This document shows positions 1 to 4,355 of a stretch of 7,648 nt of DNA, in pieces. A program made the position numbers and the translations under genes. The notes beneath the pieces were generated by a model. That model saw only the letters and a list, made by a program, of their open reading frames with translations, had not been told where the DNA came from and ran no database searches. How positions within the stretch are numbered: position 1 is the stretch's first letter; each line of letters begins with the position of its first letter. Source of the stretch: Candidatus Rifleibacteriota bacterium (GTDB lineage: Bacteria > Riflebacteria > Ozemobacteria > Ozemobacterales > Ozemobacteraceae). The stretch is taken from positions 356 through 8,003 of the forward strand of contig JAKJFO010000136.1 of assembly GCA_022704885.1 (NCBI GenBank). Reading direction: 5' to 3'.

Positions 1-1853
1 GCCGCGCCAAAGAGGTGATCATCTCTGCTTCGGGTTTGAACGTTTATCCTGATGAGCTTGAGCTTAGACTGGGAACTCTGCCCTATGCCGAAGAATTCGT
101 AGTTTTCGGCCACTGCGAAGCAGGTCTTGAGATACCGGCCATCGCCATGCTTGGGCGCAACGAATTTTTTAAAGATTACAGCGTAGGCAAAGAACAGGAA
201 TACGTCGAAGAAGACATTCGAAAAAGAGTCGCCGAGTGGCCTGAAGCCGAACGTCTTCGAAAAGTGTTCATCGTTGATAAACCCCTGCCACGCTCAGCCA
301 GCAGCAAGATCAAGCGCTTCGAAGTCGCGGCGATGTTCAGCCCCGAAGCAGCCGCGAAGAACCGGCAGGTAGAGCACTCTACGCCGGCTGCAAAGGCTGC
401 GGATAACCGCGTAACTGTCAATGCTTTCGTGCATGAAGTAGCGACTTTTCTGAATGTCGATCCTGATAAATTCGATCTGACCACACGTCTCGACTCTTTC
501 ATGCAGCTTGATTCTCTGGGCGTGATTGCGATGCTGATCAAGCTTGAACAGCGTTTCAGCGTGTCGTTCCGTGAGTTGATCGGGACCTCGGTTGTGACTT
601 TCGATGAACTTTTCAAGTATTTTGCAGATCAGGTCAGCCCTGAGTCTCTCGAAAAGGCGGCCAATGGCGGTTCAACAACACCGGGTCTGCCGCCGCTGCT
701 CGACTTTTCACCGGTTGCACTCGAGCAGCGCCAGAAGTTCGTGCGCGAACAGGCAGGCTTCGATGAATTCAAACTTCCGATGCCGGAAGACCCTGCCGCT
801 TTTACCGGCAATATCGAAGGTTTTACCGGGTTCGTTCAAGTTCCGGTCGGTCTGTGCGGGCCGCTGAAGGTTCTTGGCGCGCATGCCGAGGGAGAATTCT
901 TCGTGCCGATGGCAACAACCGAAGGGGCGCTTGTCTCATCGGTTTCGCGCGGGTGCCAGGTGATCACCCTCTCTGGCGGTGCGCAGGTGCGCATGGTCGA
1001 TGAAGGCGTCGTGCGCACGCCGGTATTTGTGCTCAAAGATCTCGAACAGCTCGAAAAATTCAACACCTGGGTCTGTGATAATTTTGCCAAAATCTCGCGC
1101 TCGGCCGAAAGTACCACCAGTCACGGCAAACTAAAGTCGATCGAGCCATTTCCGATTGGCAGCACCATGGTTTTGCGCTTCAACTATTCGACCGGCGACG
1201 CGTCAGGCCAGAACATGACGACTATCGCCACGCGCAATGCCGTCGATTACATTCTCGAAAACTTCCCCGGCAAGATCAGAGAGTGGTTTCTCGAATCGAA
1301 CCTGTCAGGCGACAAGAAGATCAACGCCGTCAACTTTACCCGCACCCGCGGCAAAAAGCTGGTTGCACAATGTCTGATTCCGGCCCGCATAGTCGAAAGC
1401 ATGCTGCATGCGACGCCGCAGCAGATGTGTCGGCTGGCCGAGCTGGCCATGGTTACGTCGATGCAGGCACATTCGTTCGGTATGCAGGCGCATTACGCCA
1501 ACACTCTGGCAGCGGTCTATATTGCAGCCGGTCAGGACCCCGCCTGCGTCGCCGAATCAGCTGCCGGCATCACCAGCCTGCAGCTTGTCGATGGTGATCT
1601 GCAGATCAGCGTAACGCTGCCGGGCATAATGGTCGGAACCGTCGGCGGCGGAACCAGGTTGCCGACGCAGAACCATTGCCTGCACATGATGGGCTGTGCC
1701 GGCGCCGGCAAAGCCGGAAAATTCGCCGAAATTCTTGCCGCTGCGGTTCTGGCTGGCGAAATCTCGATCATCGGCGCCATGGCCTCTGACGAGTTCACTC
1801 AGGCTCATGCGCGTTATGGCCGTTCTGGTGGCCTGCAGAGCAAAAAGGCATAA
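1..1853 (+). CDS. AMP-dependent acyl ligase (C-terminal part) - acyl carrier protein - HMG-CoA-reductase-like fusion protein, 5' partial
   Basis: The reading frame is open from base 3, so the true start lies upstream; the GTG at 15 falls inside the conserved RAKEVIISASGLNVYP motif of the adenylate-forming superfamily and is not a start. Counting that codon as residue 1, the ligase C-terminal subdomain runs to about 115 and ends in PRSASSKIKR, with the probable catalytic Lys at 98 and Ser in place of the usual Gly before it. An ACP domain (about 132-208) has LDSLG, with Ser167 as the likely phosphopantetheine site. An HMGR domain (about 230-605) follows: PVGLCGPL, ATTEGALVSS (Glu303), GDASGQNM, GDKK (Lys434), GQDPA (Asp508), GTVGGGT and a C-terminal AHARYGR (His598), so the catalytic Glu/Lys/Asp/His set is kept. 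HMGR enzymes reduce a thioester to an alcohol with two NAD(P)H. I infer that the acyl group is loaded on the ACP and reduced in cis. The protein is soluble, with no membrane segment seen. The domain calls are firm; the substrate is unknown. Confidence 0.9.
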   Translation, partial: RAKEVIISASGLNVYPDELELRLGTLPYAEEFVVFGHCEAGLEIPAIAMLGRNEFFKDYSVGKEQEYVEEDIRKRVAEWPEAERLRKVFIVDKPLPRSASSKIKRFEVAAMFSPEAAAKNRQVEHSTPAAKAADNRVTVNAFVHEVATFLNVDPDKFDLTTRLDSFMQLDSLGVIAMLIKLEQRFSVSFRELIGTSVVTFDELFKYFADQVSPESLEKAANGGSTTPGLPPLLDFSPVALEQRQKFVREQAGFDEFKLPMPEDPAAFTGNIEGFTGFVQVPVGLCGPLKVLGAHAEGEFFVPMATTEGALVSSVSRGCQVITLSGGAQVRMVDEGVVRTPVFVLKDLEQLEKFNTWVCDNFAKISRSAESTTSHGKLKSIEPFPIGSTMVLRFNYSTGDASGQNMTTIATRNAVDYILENFPGKIREWFLESNLSGDKKINAVNFTRTRGKKLVAQCLIPARIVESMLHATPQQMCRLAELAMVTSMQAHSFGMQAHYANTLAAVYIAAGQDPACVAESAAGITSLQLVDGDLQISVTLPGIMVGTVGGGTRLPTQNHCLHMMGCAGAGKAGKFAEILAAAVLAGEISIIGAMASDEFTQAHARYGRSGGLQSKKA

Positions 1854-1854
1854 C

Positions 1855-2613
1855 ATGAAAACCATCTACGTTACATCAGATGTTACTTACGTAAAAGACA
1901 ACTATCTGTCGCTCGTCAATCGCGTCACTGACCCGGCAAATCTGCCGGAAGGGGTCGAGATCGCCGCCACGATAATTCTTAAAGTGCCCGAAAAGCTGCT
2001 GCTGAAAAATATCATCGGATTGCAGCTGATCGGCGCGCCACGCTTCAGTTTCGCGCTGCTGCGCAACATGCTGCAGGCACGTATCAACGACCCGCGCGTC
2101 AAAGTGCTCGAAGAGCGTGGGATCAAAGTCTTTCGTTGCTCGAGCGTCAATCAGCCGGCAGCTTTGCAGTTCATCGGTGACCAGAAACCAGATTTGATGG
2201 TGAACATGCGTACCCGCAACATCTATAAAAAGCCGGTGCTCGATCTGCCAAAAATCGGCTGTATCAATATTCATCATGGTCTGCTGCCTGACAATCGCGG
2301 TACCATGTGCGACCTCTGGGCCTGGATCGAAGGTCGCCCGGTCGGCTTTTCTATCCACTGGATGAACGAAAAAATCGACGACGGAGACATCATCGATCGC
2401 TGCGAAGTTGACGTAAAAGGCTGCCGCTCGTATATCGAGATTCCCTACAGGTCAAGCCAGGTTGAAGCAGGTTGTTTGCTGCGCAATCTCGAGCGGATCA
2501 AGCGCGAAGGCCACTTTGTCGGTATTCCCAACCGCACCGACAATATCAACTACACGCGCACACCATCTCCGACAAAACTGCTTGAAATCCGCCGCCGCGG
2601 CCTTAAACTGTAA
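1855..2613 (+). CDS. formyltransferase-family protein (Formyl_trans_N fold), substrate unknown
   Basis: A 252-residue protein. Residues 136-149 read CINIHHGLLPDNRG, the hallmark of 10-formyltetrahydrofolate-dependent formyltransferases (GART, methionyl-tRNA formyltransferase, sugar N-formyltransferases). The expected catalytic residues are Asn138, His140 and Asp175 in IDDGDII, and all three are present. I see no C-terminal tRNA-binding extension like that of Fmt (usual length about 310), and the N-terminus differs from both PurN and Fmt, so neither name is justified. The ATG at 1855 is chosen because it lies one base after the stop of the reductase fusion, with AAAAGG about seven bases upstream. 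The frame stays open further upstream, but only inside the preceding gene. The spacing implies co-translation with the ligase-ACP-reductase. It probably formylates an amino (or similar) group on a pathway intermediate; this is inference. A hydrolase using the same fold (PurU-like) is possible but less likely without an ACT domain. Confidence 0.82.
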   Translation: MKTIYVTSDVTYVKDNYLSLVNRVTDPANLPEGVEIAATIILKVPEKLLLKNIIGLQLIGAPRFSFALLRNMLQARINDPRVKVLEERGIKVFRCSSVNQPAALQFIGDQKPDLMVNMRTRNIYKKPVLDLPKIGCINIHHGLLPDNRGTMCDLWAWIEGRPVGFSIHWMNEKIDDGDIIDRCEVDVKGCRSYIEIPYRSSQVEAGCLLRNLERIKREGHFVGIPNRTDNINYTRTPSPTKLLEIRRRGLKL

Positions 2614-2693
2614 GAGTTTTTCCGCAGATTTCGCCGCTTTTCGCAGATTAAGAGGCGGGTTGCTGCCATTCGTGTTCTGCTGATGTGATAGAC

Positions 2694-2897
2694 TCAGAAC
2701 AGCAGAAACAGAAGCGTTAATAGTTCCCCGCTGGCAATAGTATCGCTGATATCTCTGAAATGCTTTGCGGTGGTTGAAAAACTCCTGTTGAGGCATTGCT
2801 TGAAGATCGCAGCAGTTTCCAGCAGCCCGAATATTGATAATAGGCTGCCAAGAGCGGTTATGGCGACTATCAGAGTTATTACCAGGATCTCCAGCAT
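2694..2897 (-). CDS. small hydrophobic protein, hypothetical (67 aa)
   Basis: A possible 67-residue membrane peptide. It begins MLEILVITLIVAITALGSLL, one long apolar segment (about residues 2-27). A more polar, basic middle follows, and the C-terminus LLTLLFLLF is again apolar. The ATG at 2897 is preceded by GGAAAA at a workable distance, a modest ribosome binding site. It lies 96 bases downstream of the other small minus-strand ORF in the same direction, so the two may share a transcript. No family is recognised. Short apolar ORFs can arise by chance, and a longer overlapping frame exists on the same strand, so this is a tentative call supported mainly by the hydrophobic pattern and by its neighbour. 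Confidence 0.4.
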   Translation of the reverse strand: MLEILVITLIVAITALGSLLSIFGLLETAAIFKQCLNRSFSTTAKHFRDISDTIASGELLTLLFLLF

Positions 2898-2993
2898 CTG
2901 AATTTTCCATGCTTGTCACAGTTGTTTTGAAAAGTGCACCGCCAGATTGACAATATGCTGCGAAAGCCAACCCTTGGCGGTTTTGGCGCTGAA

Positions 2994-3173
2994 TCAGCCG
3001 AACAGGCTCAGGATCTGTAAAATGATTTCGAGTATGTCAAGAATGTCGAGCAGAACCTTGAGGGTTTTGCCGAGAAACCAGAAACCGGCAGCCAGCCCGG
3101 TGAAGAAGCTTTGTGGGCCAACAACCATCATTATCAGGCCAGCTATGGTCAGGGTAATGTAAATAGACAACAT
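2994..3173 (-). CDS. small membrane protein, hypothetical (59 aa)
   Basis: A 59-residue protein starting MLSIYITLTIAGLIMMVVG, a clean transmembrane helix (about residues 3-19). A second apolar stretch with glycines follows (about 23-36). After a single Lys-Thr-Leu-Lys turn comes a Leu/Ile-rich tail with regularly spaced acids (LLDILDILEIILQILSLFG), which looks amphipathic. The ATG at 3173 is preferred over an in-frame ATG eight codons upstream because GGAAGGGAGGAACCAG stands immediately before it, a near-ideal Shine-Dalgarno at normal spacing. A sigma70-like promoter can be drawn about 45 bases upstream. No family or function is recognised. Candidates include a small membrane regulator or a type I toxin-like peptide, but nothing in the sequence decides this. 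Confidence 0.6.
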   Translation of the reverse strand: MLSIYITLTIAGLIMMVVGPQSFFTGLAAGFWFLGKTLKVLLDILDILEIILQILSLFG

Positions 3174-3189
3174 CTGGTTCCTCCCTTCC
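3174..3189 (-). promoter_or_regulatory. strong Shine-Dalgarno of the 59-aa membrane protein
   Basis: Read on the minus strand, this stretch is GGAAGGGAGGAACCAG and sits directly before ATG (3173). The GGGAGG core lies about six bases from the start codon. It is better than the ribosome binding sites of the formyltransferase and of the dikinase-like gene, and it decides the start of the small gene. Confidence 0.65.
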
Positions 3190-3218
3190 TGATTCAACTA
3201 CAATAGCTGACTGCAAGC

Positions 3219-3247
3219 TTTATGCCAGACCTGGAATCAGCAGACAA
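3219..3247 (-). promoter_or_regulatory. possible sigma70-type promoter for the small minus-strand genes
   Basis: On the minus strand, TTGTCT (3247-3242) and CATAAA (3224-3219) are separated by 17 bases, and each matches the -35/-10 consensus at four of six positions. Transcription would start near 3212 and give a leader of about 40 bases before the ATG at 3173. Spacing and position fit, but the matches are only moderate. Confidence 0.3.
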
Positions 3248-3290
3248 AGCGAGTTGTCGTTAAATTGTTGCGTCATTTATGTCGCGTGCA

Positions 3291-3324
3291 TGACAATGTT
3301 TGCCTGCCTTTGCCGTATTTGTCA
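3291..3324. repeat. inverted repeat TGACAA / TTGTCA in the divergent promoter region
   Basis: TGACAA (3291-3296) and TTGTCA (3319-3324) are perfect inverted copies separated by 22 bases; flanking GCG and CGC extend the symmetry with a gap. It lies between the start of the small minus-strand gene and the UbiA-like gene, about 75-105 bases upstream of the latter, where an operator could act. Six-base arms are short enough to occur by chance. Confidence 0.25.
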
Positions 3325-3387
3325 CGCAAAACTTGTTATTGTCTGTGTACGGGTGGCGTGGTAAGCTGTTGCGAGATTCTACCTGCA

Positions 3388-3393
3388 AGGAGT
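3388..3393 (+). promoter_or_regulatory. ribosome binding site of the UbiA-like gene
   Basis: The sequence reads CAAGGAGTCAGC immediately before ATG (3398). AAGGAG is a consensus Shine-Dalgarno at about the right distance, and it fixes the start of the membrane protein. Confidence 0.6.
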
Positions 3394-3397
3394 CAGC

Positions 3398-4318
3398 ATG
3401 GCTTTTGTCAGAAGATGGTGGCAGTTTCTCAAAGAACGCCACGAGCCGTTCAGCATTACCCTGATGGTCGCGATTTTCTTCACTGCCGTCGCCTTTATCG
3501 CCTATCAGCCGGGTGTACATGCCCCGCCTTGCTGGAAACGGCTGGCGGCTGGTTTTGCGATTGTCTGGCTGATTTTTCTGCACATGCGCATGTTCGACGA
3601 AGTCAAAGACTACGATGTCGACCGCGAACACAACCCGGAACGCCCGCTGGCGCGAGGCTTGATCAGCGTCGGCGAGTTCTCGGCGATGACCATGCTGGTT
3701 CTTGGCATCGAGATCGCGTTGGCCGGTATCATGCAATGGCCGATGCTGCCTGCTTACATGATGGTTCTCTGCTTCACTCTGCTCATGCGCATGGAATTTT
3801 TCGTCGGCGACTGGATGCGCCCGAAACTCGAACTCTACGCGATCACTCACACCTTTTCGGCAGCCATGATCAGCATGCTGATTCACAGCATCGTCTGTTT
3901 CTCTGATTTTGCCGGCGCTGACCGCGGCATGCTGCTTTATGCCCTAGGCAACTGGTTCGTTTTCAATGTTTTCGAATTCGGCCGCAAAACCTTTGCGGTC
4001 GAAGAAGAACGCGAAGGCGTCGAGTCGTATTCGAACCGGCTCAAGCCGATCGGCGCTGTCATTCTGCTGCTGGTCAACATTGCGCTGGCCTATGCTGCCT
4101 TTTATTACGTTGCAGTCAACAAGTTTTCAGCTGTAGCCGACTGGCGGCTACTTGGCCCTCCCGGTGCAGTTTCTTTGCTGGTCGCAGTGATAGGTCTGAT
4201 GTACGCTGCGAAGCCTGTTTTAGCCAATGCAAAGCTGTATCGTGGCGTCGTGACCTTGTATCTGCTGGCTTATCCGGCAACTATTGCCGGCGCAGTCTAT
4301 CTGCTGGTTTATCGATAA
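3398..4318 (+). CDS. UbiA-superfamily (prenyltransferase-like) integral membrane protein
   Basis: A 306-residue, largely apolar protein of the usual UbiA length, with about eight or nine membrane segments. The first Asp-rich motif is clear at residues 67-84: DEVKDYDVDREHNPERPL, a variant of NDxxDxxxD...NPxRPL with Asp-Glu in place of Asn-Asp and Asp71/Asp75 kept. UbiA enzymes move a prenyl chain from a Mg2+-bound diphosphate to a lipid-facing acceptor. The second Asp motif (DxxxD/DxxGD) is absent. At the equivalent loop the protein has EFGRK (193-197), then EEEREGVESYS (202-212), which looks like a defined subfamily pattern rather than decay. The start is fixed by AAGGAG upstream. The next gene begins 37 bases after the stop on the same strand, so the two are probably co-transcribed. 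Prenyl transfer is likely by family, but the donor-site change leaves the reaction open. Confidence 0.82.
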   Translation: MAFVRRWWQFLKERHEPFSITLMVAIFFTAVAFIAYQPGVHAPPCWKRLAAGFAIVWLIFLHMRMFDEVKDYDVDREHNPERPLARGLISVGEFSAMTMLVLGIEIALAGIMQWPMLPAYMMVLCFTLLMRMEFFVGDWMRPKLELYAITHTFSAAMISMLIHSIVCFSDFAGADRGMLLYALGNWFVFNVFEFGRKTFAVEEEREGVESYSNRLKPIGAVILLLVNIALAYAAFYYVAVNKFSAVADWRLLGPPGAVSLLVAVIGLMYAAKPVLANAKLYRGVVTLYLLAYPATIAGAVYLLVYR

Positions 4319-4355
4319 TATCTAAGCACAAACTTTGAAGGATAGGGGAAACAGG

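Larger units (their letters stand above)
2614..3397. other. 784-base stretch between the two plus-strand operons
   Basis: No sizeable plus-strand coding region with a convincing start is seen here. The stretch holds two small hydrophobic ORFs on the minus strand (about 2694-2897 and 2994-3173), an apparent minus-strand promoter near 3219-3247, an inverted TGACAA/TTGTCA pair at 3291-3324, and the ribosome binding site of the UbiA-like gene. The region just after the formyltransferase stop (2614-2693) would be expected to terminate convergent transcripts. It has only a weak stem (2675-2682 with 2700-2707) and no T-tract after it, so I do not call a terminator. Base composition is visibly more AT-rich than the flanking genes. 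Confidence 0.6.

Noticed and set aside
15..17. GTG at 15 as the start of the first gene
   Set aside because: It lies inside a conserved adenylate-forming motif and the frame is open to the window edge; the gene starts upstream.
690..1853. Calling the HMGR domain a mevalonate-pathway enzyme (mvaA)
   Set aside because: It is fused to a ligase and an ACP, its motifs deviate, and no other mevalonate gene is in view.
1876..2358. 160-codon open frame on the minus strand
   Set aside because: It is antisense to the formyltransferase, which carries recognisable catalytic motifs.
2622..2649. Direct repeat of CGCAGATT (2623-2630 and 2642-2649)
   Set aside because: Only two eight-base copies with nothing else repeating; likely chance.
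2675..2707. TTCTGCTG/CAGCAGAA stem as a terminator
   Set aside because: Eight pairs around a 17-base loop, AT-moderate, with no T-run on either strand after it.
2452..2970. 172-codon open frame on the minus strand spanning the end of the formyltransferase and the intergenic region
   Set aside because: Its product is Gln/Asn/Ala-rich low-information sequence, partly antisense to a real gene, and it overlaps the more plausible small hydrophobic ORF in another frame.
3309..3340. TTGCCG ... TGTTAT promoter for the UbiA-like gene
   Set aside because: Four of six matches in each hexamer at an 18-base spacing, but several equally poor alternatives exist in the same leader.
3260..3886. 208-codon open frame on the minus strand
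   Set aside because: It is antisense to the clearly coding UbiA-like gene, His/Asp/Arg-rich in the way of a shadow frame, with no ribosome binding site or family match.
4335..4337. TTG start for the dikinase-like gene
   Set aside because: The ATG at 4356 has an AGGGG site at a workable distance and begins the family-like N-terminus; the seven extra residues would overlap that site.
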